From Zygaena filipendulae (taxonomy: Eukaryota; Arthropoda; Insecta; Lepidoptera; Zygaenidae), in NCBI GenBank assembly GCA_907165275.2, contig OU015654.1, forward strand, positions 9,379,501 through 9,443,500: DNA of 64,000 nucleotides. Direction: 5' to 3'. Of this stretch, positions 11,841 through 25,500 are shown piece by piece. The notes under the pieces are model-generated. The model was not told where the DNA came from. It saw nothing but the letters and a program-made list of their open reading frames with translations, and made no database searches. Position numbers and translations under genes: made by a program. Each line of letters starts with the position of its first letter. Position 1 is the first letter of the stretch.

Positions 11841-13030
11841 AGATGAACGAAATGTTGCCAACATTTCATAAATGGAATATAATTTCAGTGCGCTTGTGGC
11901 CTCTGTGACCGTTTTGTTTCTTCATAATTGTTTGCTATTGTCGTTTTGAAATTTTGTAAAACAATTTGCGACCTCTCTCTATATGGCGCGTGTAGATGTT
12001 AGGTGTCAGATAAATTGTTAGTCTTGACTTAATACATTCTTACTAATTGCATTGTTCTTGAGTTATTGTTCATGTTTATATATGCTGCTGTAAATGGACG
12101 TGAGTCGGTGTGAAAGTTTTTAAGTCTGTAAGTTTAGTTAGAGATTCCAAATCACTAGCTGTCCCTATCAACTTTTAAATACCCTCAGAGACCCTTGGTT
12201 TTGGGGTAAAAAGTTCCAAGACCATAAATTTGTCGTAACTACCAATACGATCCAATCGAGGTGAAATGTTTTATTTTATTTATTGTAGGTACCTATTACA
12301 TTTCTTAAAGTGGAGTAAAGAATTAAAAAAACCCAGTCCATTCCCTGGAAAGTCTTTGTTCCATAAAACAAGACAAATAAACCTTTATTTTTAAAAAAGT
12401 ATAGGAGATATTTAATATTTTAATTAAAATAAAAAAAAATGTGATATTTGACCTCAGTCATTTCTATTAGATACGTAATTGAGATTGTCCTAGAGTCATA
12501 TCAAGACAAATTGAATATTTTATAATATAACGTATATCTATATAATATGTTTTTTTGTAATGTAATTAAATAAATGTAATGTAATTGTAATAAATTAAAA
12601 ACTAATGAAACGATTTATTAAATCTTTCACTTAGGTATATGAAGCTGCAATATTCCTGAGTAACATAGGTATTTTTGTAGGAGAGGTTATTTAGAAAATG
12701 TTTTATAGAAATGGTTCTTAATAATTATACCTATTTATTAGTAGCTATTCTACCGCGGCTTTACCCTTGTGAATTTCGGGATTCCCTCGGAAACGGAGAA
12801 AAAGAATCTTATGACACCCAGGGATATTGTACCTCCTTTCAGTAAAGAGTATTTCAAATCAGTTCAGTATTTCCGGAAATTACTCCTTACATCCAAACAA
12901 AATTACAAACTTAATGTAAGGAACGTGTGTTTATATAGGTACAGAACTTAAGACTAGAATTATCTTAAGATTTGATGACCTGTATTACCTATTATATACA
13001 TACATAATATATTACCTATGTATAAATTGG
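11841..13030. other. Intergenic or 5' intron DNA, nothing recognised
   Basis: AT-rich. A fragment of CCGCGG-repeat body (ctttcacttaggtatatgaagc) lies near 12625. No exon-like segments were found. Confidence 0.35.
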
Positions 13031-13036
13031 TATTGA

Positions 13037-13302
13037 CGACCCGATTGGCGCAATGGTCACCATGGCTGCCCGCTAATCAAGGGGTTCCGGGTTCGATTCC
13101 CGGTGGGGGTGGACTTTGTGTGATGAACACAGGGTTCCATTTTCCAGTCTGGGTGTGTATATATATATCTATAGTATAATATATATGTAATAATATGTGT
13201 AGTATATACCACGTTTGCTTGGTTTCCACGACACAAGCTTACAGCTTAGTGTGGGATCAAGTAGATCTGTGTGTTGTGAAGAGGATTATTATTATTATTA
13301 TT
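13037..13302 (+). mobile_element. tRNA-derived SINE with (ATT)n tail
   Basis: The head carries a pol III A-box-like tggcgcaatggtcaccatgg and a B box GGTTCGATTCC inside the stem ccgggttcgattcccgg. A body follows (gtgatgaacacagggttcc, ttccagtctgggtgtg, tgtgttgtgaagagg), ending in five ATT units. A truncated relative lies at 36598-36735. Not a functional tRNA gene: the acceptor stem is incomplete and a long unrelated body is attached. Confidence 0.75.
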
Positions 13303-13441
13303 AAAAGAATTAAATAATAGAATTATATATTTTCTTCTTTCTTCTTCTTCTTCTTAACGTCTTTATTAAATTTCTACAATTTGTGTACAATTTGTCTACA
13401 ATTACCCTAGGTACCTAGGTATACCTACTTATTCCTTGCAG

Positions 13442-13547
13442 ATGCGGAGTTTTCGCGTAATCATAATATCAATGGTCTTCAAATATGATTTGGCTTGGGC
13501 GTGTGATACTACTTGTAACAATCATAGAATCAATGCCAAAGAGACAC
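13442..13547 (+). CDS. TSP1 protease, candidate signal-peptide exon
   Basis: A good acceptor (attccttgcag) sits directly before ATG 13442 and a consensus donor (gtaagt) follows 13547. The 35 codons begin [13 protein letters not shown] and reach AWACDTTC, which reads as a secretory signal with an AxA-type cleavage site. The KYD inside the stretch weakens the hydrophobic core. It ends in phase 1, so it needs a further exon before 15242. Confidence 0.5.
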
Positions 13548-16500
13548 GTAAGTATAAATCTATTGCAGTTTTCCAGTATTATATTATCTGTGATAGTACT
13601 AAGTAGAGAACGATGAAACATGGAACTCACGGTAGAAAATGACCCAACTACTTACCTAAATCATATTCTAGGTAGGTAGGTATAGGTATAAAAGCCAGGT
13701 CGAAGATGGATCATCAGGGCTAGTTTTCATACGAATTTCAATAGATATTTTCTTACTGCGTAGATACTTATTATTCATTATCTAGTTATCACTTTAAAAA
13801 AAAGAAAAAAAAAATCACCCAAAAATCTACGCAGCAAAATAATAAAAAAATGAAAAGGAATAGGTAGTTTTATTAAATTTTAGTATTCGCGAGTTATGAG
13901 AAAACATTGAACAAGATTTTGGATAAAAACGATCCGAGCAGTTAGGGTCGAGAGTGGTTTCAAGGTTGTATTCGCTCACGGCGAAAAGCGAAAACTCAAA
14001 CCTTACATCTTAATGCGTATATTTAATTCGATAATTTAGTCAAATTCCGATTACCTATTTTTTATTGGTAAAATATAACAGATTGGTAATAGAAAATGTT
14101 TCAGTAAATTATCCCTGTAATTGAGGCCAAAATATGTTACCTTCAAATTTATTCGATAAGCTTCAATGTTGTAATCATTTATCCTCCGGATGTGATCAAA
14201 GAACCAAAGATAAAATTATTTATCTATACGTCTTAAATGATCATAATAATGAGGAACATTTCTGTTTGTTTATGTTGGGGAACTACCAAACCGATTCTAA
14301 AAGCTCTTTAACTTATCAATATGTTATGATACACGTTTTATTTGAAACAGTTTCCCTATAAATTCCAAAACTCACGGGGGCAGCTAGCGCCAACGGTATA
14401 ATTTACGTAGTCTTTAAAATAATAGATAATCATACTAATAATTCACTTCACAACATACAGAATTAATCCCACATTAAGCTATAAGCTTGTGTCGAGAAAA
14501 AGCATACGAGGTAAAAACGTGGTGTTACTTAACAATATACGTCGCCTAAATTGTACGTGTTTCTGTGTTTTTGTAAAATGTGTTTCTTACTGTGTGTGTC
14601 CACTAAAGTATAGGTATTTAATTCCATTTGATTTGATTAGACCTTTAAGACTGAATATTGATTTTTTCTGTTTACGTAGCAACGTAAACAGTAACCACGA
14701 TCTGATAGGCCTCAGCCCTGCAGCATTTTATTATGAGTGATAATATTTTAAATTTTAAAAGTTATTTACCAATTCTTTTTACTTTTAAAAATAAATGCTC
14801 CTCGACTCATAGGAATGTGAATCAGCTCGAGTGCATCTCTTATAGTTGGTTAGGTTTAACACGTCATATGATTTTTTTTATCCCGGAATTCCCGCGGGTA
14901 TCGCTAGATATCGCGGATGAAACCACGGGGAACAGCTTTCAGTACTTTTAACTGCCTTTTATGAATGACCAGTGCCAATCACACAATAAATGTCACCATT
15001 TACAATCGCTCAATTCAGTCCTCGTCGCGGTCTATTTTATTGAAAACTAAAAAAGTTGCATCGGACAATGCAATCATGCACCAAAAAGTCGTTTAGCGCA
15101 CATCCAAATTGAAAAAATCTTGTCTGATGTATTATGTTCAATAGTTGTTGGTGATTTTAAAAAGGACTGACCTAGAAGCTTATCTATTTAAGTCATCACA
15201 TAAATTGATTCCGTTTATAATGTGTCATTGTTAAATTCCAGAGTGAGTACGAGCCGACATTGTGGGAACAAAATGAACATCACGTATTTGATATTATAGA
15301 AGAACATAGTCAAGCTCCGGCTGTAAAAAAAGGTAGATTATAATCTCTAAATTAACCCATTAAAAAATTCTTATATACCCGATAATCAAAACAAAAAAAC
15401 TATTGGTTATGAAAGATAAGACACTCTGTTCTATATAATATAGTGGAACGTTTCCAAATAAGACCTTTCCTTTGATGTTTAACCAGGTAGGTACTTCCTA
15501 GAATCTATTACCTTTAGATGAGATATTCTTTTATATTACATGTATATATATATATATGTATACAATCTCAATCTCGGAAACAGCTTTAACGATTTTCACG
15601 AAGTGTAGTATACAGGGCGTTTCGGGGGCGAGTATAATCGATCTAGCTAGGTTTCGTTTTTGGGAAACGTCGTTTTATCCGTGTTTTCAGGCAGTGAAAA
15701 ATGAGTGTTTGGAACTGCGGTTCTACTCAACAACAGATGGCTCGGTCGCGATTTTGATCCCTATAAGAAACGCGACTAATCACATAGCACAAGCGGCTTA
15801 TTTTTTTTTAGAACGAAGTTTTTTAACGCACGTTTCAGATGGGAGTAAAAGTTCGTTTTCCGTCACGGCGTCATACGGCTGTTCTACGGAATAACAAAGC
15901 AACATGTAATGTTTTTCGAAACGTTTTTTTTTTTGTATTTTTGTCTCTTTTCACGCATAACGGACATAACGGACTCAGTTTAATATGCAGGAAAAAACTT
16001 CGTTCTAACCAAATGTTTCACGACACTCACGCATTTTTTTTTATTAACTGGTTTAACTTTGAGAATGTTTGCGCTCTGATTTGGCTATCCAGGACCTTTG
16101 AAAAATGTAGGTATGATTATGATATCAAAGTCACAGGTGATCAGCCTGTCACTAACTGTTTCCGACTGTTTAAAAGATTACGACTCCAAAGCCTTTAATA
16201 GCAGTTTATAAAATTAATTAGAACGTTACAAACCTATACACTTTTACCCCGTGAATACATAACTAACTAGCGATGAAAGAGGCTAACAGTGTTTCAATAT
16301 GATACAATCGTAGAAACGTACCAATCAATAGATTAACAAAATTTAAGAATAGGGTGCTAATATACATTGCTCGTTTCTAGGAGAGCATCTAAAAGTTTCC
16401 TCATACACAACGTGGAGCCGATGGGATGAATGTCACGATGGACGTAAAACGAGACGGAGACATTGTGTGTTACGACAGGTTTGCGGTGATTCTTTGCGGA

Positions 16501-19500
16501 TAGAAGTGACGAGGTAACCTAACATTTCTAATTGGGTAATTTGAAAGTCCTAGGCCTTTATTCACTATGACCATAACATCGAACACGGCGCGTAAAGATA
16601 ACGCGCCATAAAAGTTGTCTTTCTCTTGTGTACAAAGAAGTTTCACACCAAAACAATTTATTTACAACGTTTCTTATGGCACACAGAACATAATTTCTAA
16701 TATTTTGGAACCTGGAACGTTTGAGATTGTGCTTTGGGACGCGCGTTATGGGCAAGGAATGTTGTTGGTCATAGTGAAATCTTGCTCTATCTTGCTATAT
16801 GATATATTATATGCTAATAATATCTTGTTTTTGCTCTATAATCTAACTTAACTTTATATTTAAAAATTAAAATGGTATATTATTGTATTGACGATGACTA
16901 AAAATCACCAGGCCTTAATAATATTAATCCAAACCCGCGAATGTGATGCAGTAATATAAATTGCCCCGATTCATAGGAATACGAGCGAGGTTTGTTTGTA
17001 ATCCCACATGGATAATAATAATTAATACAATAACATTAATATAACGCGAGATTTGGTTTGTTTGCCAAATAGCATGCTTGATTAAATATACAGGTAGATA
17101 AATTTTGCTTATATATCTAAACATAATATTATATTTAATTATATTATAATAAAATTGATTAGGCACCTACGATATTGTTTATAGTTGTGGCAACGCAGAC
17201 ATCGATCGGCATCGAAGAGCGAAAACACTGGAACAACATAAAACAGACAATACCAAAAATATGCATATTATACACAACATAACAAAGGTGTGTAAAAATT
17301 ATAGTTACCTATGTGATTAGCTTACTTCATTCAGTCCCGAACGTCATTTGGTAAGTATATGTAATATGTATATACGAATTAACTTTACCTCGAATTAAAT
17401 TTATAGATTCATTTTTGTTTTGTCGAATGAAAAAAATATATTACAATAGTGACTCCGTTGTATTGTCTACCTACTAATATTTTAAAGAGATTTGATTTTT
17501 TGTTTGTTTGTTTGCTTGTTTTTTACGATTAACTTCTAACTACTGGACCGATTTTAAAAATTATATTGCCATTAGTAAGCTACATTATCCCTGAACATAG
17601 ACTATATTTTGATCCGGAGTTCCGACGGGAACTCCTAAATTATGGCGGGTGAAACCGCGGGGAAAAGCTAGTACCTTTATAAAAAAGAACCATTTAATTT
17701 TTACAGCAAAATTTGTACTGGAAAAGTTAGTTTTAAAGAAGGGTATTAATTAAGATTACCTATAATTATATTTCTATGTACCTCTGTACTCATTTATGCT
17801 CCCTCAATAATTTTCAGTCGTATAAATCATAACTTAACGGACCGTCGTCGCAAAGATTTTTTTTTAATAAATGCCAAATGTAATACCTGAAAAAGATAAT
17901 AGGCACTCACATTTGCGGCGTTTGTAAGTAAGTAAAACTGTGTTGTTTGTAATTGTCAGGGACAAACACGTCAATTGGGTCATTTCGAGGAGTTACAGAA
18001 GAAATTTGTCGGATTCTCACCGTGGTCGCCGTGGAGTTCGTGTTCACAAAAGTGTATCACAATCCGTAGAAGGTAAGAAAATTATAGAAGTGATAGTACT
18101 CTCGAATCAGTCTCATTTTATACTCAACTAGCGATCCCGCGCGGTTATAATAAAAATGCGAGATTAGAAGAAAGTATAATAATCTGTAGTTAGAAATTAA
18201 ATTATCCTTGGCTTAAAAGAGTAGGTGAAACGCACAGTAAAACGCGATTATTGCAAAGTACAAGGTCTGAAGATATATACCTACCTACATATTTTATGTA
18301 CCTACCTACGATATCCTGTCAAAGGAGTATCTACTTAAAATTATTCAATTATTATTTTATTTGAAACTAAAACCTACCTACCTAATCAATATAGTTTTAA
18401 AAACTTCATAATCTATAATAATATACCGAAAAATAATAATAAACTGGTAAGTATTAAGTCCCTCTAATTTATGTATAATCCCATTTCTAGAATCCAGTTC
18501 AGTTAAGTACCTACCGAATCAAATTAATTACAATCGGCTCTATTGACATAAACAGGAATGACTTGTGTTATGTAGATACGATGTTTGACTTACAATTTTA
18601 ACTTACTACTCCCTATATTGAGTTTGGATAGTTATTGGATAAAATTGTATAATGGCAGCTTGTGGTGTAATAAAATAGCTTGCCCACAGACAAATCCCAA
18701 ACAAATAATCTGTCGAAGTATGTAAATACAAGACAATTATTGCACACATAGCAATAAGTTTTGCAATATATTCGAAGATCAGATTGAAATCGACTGAGGT
18801 ATATTACGCATATGAGAATTTTTGCTGTTCAAGAATAAATGGTATAAGAAATCCCACCAAAAACGTTTTCATGTAAAATGTTGCCAAGACGAGACCATAA
18901 ATGACTCGCACCATCAACAAGTTATCAAATCTCATGTAGAGCGAAGCTTCTGACTCTACATCCCCTAACTTTGCTAGGCCCAACTTCACAAACTCTACAC
19001 CTTATTCAAAATATTCTGCGGCCTAGCCGTTTCGTTACTACAAGGACTATTGTATAACAGAAAATTAATGAACAGTGGATACATTTTTAATCCATGTGAA
19101 TGTAATGAAATGGCGAAGACACATATTTTTACTACTAGGTGTAGAGTTTGTGAAGTTAGGCCTTGTAAAGTTAGGGCGTGAGAGTTAGAAGCTCGGCGAG
19201 TCATATGAAAATGTTTTTCTGTGTTTTGTTTTTTTTCTTTTCTTTTTGTGAGTTGTAATTGCGGAAGTCTCATACAAACTTCCGTCCCTTAGTTTAAGGG
19301 GTTTTGGGATAAAAGTTACAAGGTATAATATTTTTATTATACCTCGTACTAGCTTACATACAAAATTTCATCTTGCTAGGGCATTAGAAAACACCCTAAG
19401 AATTTTGATGATCATCAGTAAGTCAGTGACGAAAATCAGGGTTTTTTAGATATCAATAAAATCTGTATAAGAGCTAGGCAATTAAAACTTTATATTTTTA

Positions 19501-22500
19501 ATAAATCTGCTATCGACAACGTATCCCGAGAATTTTGTTTATCTTTATAACGGTTCAAAAAAAACGACGAAGCATTTCGAGAAAAGGTAGGGCAGAAGGG
19601 TAGTGTCCTTGCGCTTCGGTTGGCTCGACTTGGCGGAGCCCGGGGGCCACTACCGTGCCCCCAGATTTGATTGAATTGTGCAGAGTATAGAGAGCTGAAT
19701 ATATTATGACTGAATATATATCTAGCCATAGTTTTCTAAAAATATACCTATTACTAGCTGTCCCCCTCGGTTTCACTCGCGGTAATTTCGGAGTTCCCGC
19801 AGGAATTCCGGGATAAAAACTATCCTATCTTTTAAGTTGGACCATATTGTAAATGGTTACAAAATTTTATCAAAATCCGTTCTGTAGTTTCGGAGTTCAT
19901 CGCGGACAAACAACGTGACACGTGATTTATACAACGTGTTAATGAATTAACTGAAAACTAGAAAGTAGTTTGCTGAGAATCAACTAGCGAATCGATCGCA
20001 CTATGTTTTAATATAGGTTTTATTTTTAAATTTTTACTAGCCCATGTCTAAATTATTTAAAATACAATATTTGGCGCGTACGCCACCCAAAGCAAAAAAA
20101 ATCGAACTGGTAGGCGCGGGCGTAGCGCTTGGAATTTCGTAGATAAGTCACCTCCAAACTAATATTGAATAACTTTTAAAGTATAAATTTTTTCGACATA
20201 AAATATATTTTAATCATATTATTGTTTATTTTTTTAAATGGGGTATATCAGGTTTTTAGTTAATTCATTAACACGTTGTATATATTAAGATGTTTTAAGG
20301 CAAATCTAAATGTTGCTATAATGTATACAAAAATATGTACCTATTCGAAATTTATTTAAATGTTGATATTTCACATATTATAAAATCACCAAACTATCGC
20401 AAATTTTTATTTGCGTATTGAAATGCCTAATGGAGTTAAGTGAATGGTAGGTACTAGGTACCTACATAAATTAATAACATGTTTTTCGAGCAATCAGGCA
20501 GTCAAATGTTAAGTAAATTGAAATCAGAGGTCCGAGGTACCTACCTACTTTTCACTCTTAGAACCATTTCATAATTAGTTTAATAGTATATATCTAAATA
20601 GAATATGACATCGCATCAAAATCGAAATGTTTCAGATTCTTTACTCATTTTGTTTGCATTGCGATATTCAGGACTATCAACTCTGAAGGGATGTAAAATA
20701 TTATAATTAATAACCTTGCAACTGTCACCAGTTAAAGAGCAAAAGCCCAACTATTGATGACTGTATCACCGTATTTTGGCCGTTGTTTGTTTTTTTTTTA
20801 TTTGTTTATCAAACCGTTAAAACAAGTTATTGCTAGATACGAAATTTCATACAATTCTATCATTAGGATAAAACTTAAAATTAAACGCGGGACTCGCCCT
20901 TCTCTACCAGAAATTACCCTAAGTAAACTGTACCCAGGTACATGGTACTCGAATGAGTTTAGTATTATAATATTACTAGCTATGCCCCGTGGTTTCACCC
21001 GCGGTAATTTCGGAGTTCCCGCGGGAATTCCGGGATAAAAAGTACCCTATGTCCTTCTCTTTACCCCTAACAACGTGCACGCCAAATTTCATCCAAATCC
21101 GTTCAGCCGTTTTTGCGTGATTGAGTAATAAACATCCAAACATCCACACTTTCACATTTATAATAAGGATATCGAACACGAAACTCGTAAAAATAATCCC
21201 GAATTTTAACTATATCAAACGTGCAATGAGCTTGTTAAAATTGTTTGTAGATTGTAGATATATATATAATTGGACTGATATATTATAATTATGAATAAAA
21301 TAAAATAGAATAAATTCTGTTTTGTATTTTAGGGCTTTGGGGTGAAACGACGCGGGTAGTTCTATGAAAATAGGTTTCCATATTTTCTTCGTTCGCAGAT
21401 ATTGTCAAATGGCAGCACTATGCGGCCGGAAATTGTTACGTCAGACCGCATATTGTTATCTAGAGGGCAGCTTCTGTCATCAATGGATACGAGGAAGGAT
21501 GCAGAGGCGTAAGGATCCAGGTGATATGGCACATAGGTACTTATAGCTAACCATTTATGCTTGCTATAACAATATTATCTCTACTCTAATGATTAATCAC
21601 ACAGCTACTTCACCTAGTTCACCGATTACAAATTTAATGCATATTAATGACCCATTTGCCACGTAAAATTATTCAAATCTTTTAAGGCGTACCAAAGATC
21701 CTATAAGTATTAAAAAAATATCATTGAGGCGCACCGTTAAAAATTATGCTTGGAAAAGCAAGAGCAAGCTTTCATGAAGTAAAATATTATTAGAACAGAA
21801 CTGCCAAATTCTAACCACTGACAGAGAATCAGATTTATTTATCAAATCGATAAAAGTTCTGCGTTTTTTTTTATTTCAAAGCAAAATTCATAAATCTTGT
21901 TTCTTTGCTCTCCAATTGGCATAAAAACTAATAGAACAAGTTGTTTATGAATAAATAACTATTAAGTTTAAACATTTTTTTTGTAGGATCTAACTCTGTA
22001 AGGGAATCAATGCCTTTGCCAGCACCGGTCATTCACCCGGAGGATTCTTATCGACCTCCGCCGGCGCCCCCTTGCGGTAGACTGGGGCGTTACAGAAACT
22101 CGTCAAATCCCCGGATGCGGAAGCGCATGCGGGACATGGTGCGCATCATCGGTGGCAGACCCGCGCCTCCTGGCAAATGGCCCTGGCAGGTGGCGGTTCT
22201 GAATCGATATAAGGTTGGTTGGTTTTAGTCAAGATATTGCTGTTTTTTGGTTTTTTACCCAATGTCATAATAAACAATGCCTAAATGATAACATAAACGT
22301 ACATACATAAAATGTCGGTAAATATTTAAGAGGTTATGTTAAAAAAAATATAAAGTATTTTCAGATACAATAATATGTTGGTTAAATAGATATTATTGAA
22401 ATTCTGCGTTAATGTAGCATCCTAACACTCGAAACCTAATAAAAGCTATGTGGCCTATTTAATATCTAAGTAAAATGATGGTTAATAAAATAATGTTATA

Positions 22501-25500
22501 ATCAAATTATAATAATATAATTTGCGCTGGCGCCATACGATTAACAAAAACTAAAGTATGTATCTAAACTACACTATATCTACTAAACTAAAGTTTGTAT
22601 GTCTATTTTGGATCGTCGTCATCGTGCATGCATGCATGCATATGCAGTCATAATACTATGATATTATACCTAATACTTACCTACGCTTTTACTATCTTTT
22701 CACAATTTCATTCTTTTTCAACATAGACTCTTAAAAAGAAAGTAGAAACTATTCTAAGCTCAGCTATTAATGCGTGAATCGATTTCACACATTCATCACA
22801 CTAATGTGTGAAATAAACGAGAGTTCAGTGGTGCCTAAGATTCCTCTTTAGCACTCGACAGTAAGTTTCTTGTGAATATTTGGAAGTTTGTAAGTATACT
22901 AATAATATATGCATCTATTGTGCACATATAATGGGACATAGCTACTAAATTATTACGTCGTATAGTTTCATTGTGGCTGGCTAACCATAGTTACCTTCCT
23001 ATACAAAAAATCAATAATACCTAATATTATGTGGTTTATTATACAGCTATTATAAGTTCCAGAACGGAAATCTCTTATTCTCTGTTCATGCGAGGTAAAG
23101 TTTGCTTCTTATTTTCTCTATTGAAATAAACTAAACTGAAATAAACCGAACCAAATTATATATCTAGTTGGGATACTAGGTACGTTAGTTTAATAATACT
23201 GATATAATACCTAGCAGTTCTCCGCTGTTTAAACTCGCGTTTATATCGGAGATTTCGCGAAAATCTGGGATAAAAAGTACCCTTCGTCTATTTTTATACC
23301 CCTGATAACGTGTACGAAAAATTTCAAAGTAAAAGATATACAGAATTACTTTCACATTTGTAATATCAGTAAGTAGGTAGATTCGTATATTGACGTCACA
23401 AACTTAGGTCACAAAATCTAAATTAAGTACATAATTACTGGACTAATTTTTAGGGTGCAAAAATAACGTTGTAGGTGTCTTTTTGCTTAAATTGATTATT
23501 TTCTAAGTACTTACCTAACGTTGAATGATACCTACATAACCTCTACTTTTGCAACAGGAAGCGTTTTGCGGCGGGACACTGGTCTCTCTACGGTGGGTAG
23601 TGACAGCGGCCCATTGCGTCAGGAGCCGCCTGTACGTGCGGCTGGGCGAGCACGATCTGCTGCTGCGGAACCGCGGCGAGCTGGAGATGAGGGTCGCGGA
23701 AGTCGTCGTCCATCCTCTATATGACCCCGACACGGTCGTCAACGATGTCGCCATGTTACGGTTTGTATCACTTTCGTAACATCGCGTACGTATAGGTAGA
23801 TACGGATAGCAACACAGCAAGTTATACCGTTTTTTTTTCTTGTATCTCTGGAAGTCCTCTGATTTGTTTTATTTATTAGCTGTTACGGAGGTCCCGCGAA
23901 AATTTCGGGATAAAAAGTCCCCTAGTTGTCCAAATTATCTTTGCCAAATTCCATCGAATTCCGTTCAGCTATTCTTGGGTAACAAAAATTAAAAGGACCC
24001 TATTTATTTTTTTGTAAGTACCCCTAAGTAAAGGATTATGCAAAATTTCATTGGGTAGTTAAGGCGTGAAAACGGAACAAACAAATTAACATTCGCATTT
24101 ATTACTAACATAGTTGCTGTCAGCGGTTTCAGCCGTCTTAGACAAAAAGTCAGCGAATGTTTTTTTAATATTTATCGAGAATTTTTTAAAGTTTAGGTAT
24201 ATGAAATGTTTGAAATTACGCATTTAGTTGCTTGTTTTGAACTAGAACTTAATTCTTTTCTCTCTTATATTCATATTGTGTCAACAATATAAATTTCAAT
24301 AAATCCATGGTACCTATCTGTAGATCCTACTGTAAGTATGGTAGAACCACAAAAAAGCGATTGAAACATCAATAAAATGATTTGGAGATTAAATGATTAC
24401 TGCTTACTATTTTGAACGTAATATAACCTTATTGAACAACGCATTTTTACTGGCTGTACCTACTACCTAACAGTTGTGATTTATTGATCTCTGAGAGAAG
24501 TTGCACCATACACGTATTGTGTAGCGACGGGTAGGTAGCTACTGATCTTTTATGACATTGTTTTTAAAAGCGACTCTAGTATGTCTTACAACATTAGGAA
24601 CTAAATACTTATAAGAATTGGTAGCGAGTATTTTATATTGAGATATGGAAATATTTGCTTTGTTTAAAGTTTAAATGTCAAATATATACGTATGTACATA
24701 TTTTATTGCTTCATTATCTAATGTGATGTCAAACATATTGCCAAATGTACCATAAAATAATGCCAAATAATTATTATCTACTAATTTTTGGAACTACTTT
24801 AATGAAATAAAATTTTGTTCATTCATGCTTACCTAATTGGATACGTATTTTACATTAAATAAGATTTTAAGTAATTTCTGAAACCGCGGGGCACAGATAG
24901 TTCAGGATATAAATCTTGTTACTTTATTTTAAGTACCTAATTTAATAAGTCCTAACTATATAAATGCGAATGGAAGTTTATTTGTTTATTACGCTATCAC
25001 GCCTTAACAGCCACCAACACCATGAAAATTATAATGAAAAGAATATAAGTTACTTTTATCCAGGAATTGACAGGAATCTCCGAATTAAAAGGGTGAAACA
25101 GCGTAATGAGCTAATAAACTTATAATTTAATTTTTCATTTTGAAATTAAATACAGGCTGCCAGCAGCCGCTAGACCCGACTTGGGGCACGGTGTGGCCTG
25201 CCTGCCCGAACCAAACCAGGCCTTGACTCCGCACACAACCTGCACCATACTAGGGTGGGGCAAGAAGAGACCGACCGACGTACACGGAACCCGTTTGTTG
25301 CACGAAGCACAAGTAAGCATAGACTCTCATAAAATTAATAATAGAGTGGAATAGATACTACACACATTGATGTGAAAACTTTACGTCGCGGTGTACCTAG
25401 ATTTACAGTTCCATATTTAAAATATCCTTACAAAAAGTGGCGTTCGTTAATGGGCATGTTTATTTTTTGGTCCGTCTTGTAGATTATTAAAAAATATTGA

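Noticed and set aside
13037..13115. Functional tRNA gene
   Set aside because: It has A and B boxes, but no full acceptor stem, and it continues into a SINE body with an (ATT)n tail.
15556..16198. Two overlapping + strand frames of 112 and 119 residues
   Set aside because: They cover repeat H and T-rich sequence, with no domain, no codon bias and no splice support.
17940..18131. 63-residue frame over the second TSP1 exon
   Set aside because: It is the wrong frame. The WSPWSSC frame of the same bases has good splice sites and correct phase.
22010..22228. 72-residue frame as its own gene
   Set aside because: It is part of the exon 21987-22213 carrying the zymogen activation site.
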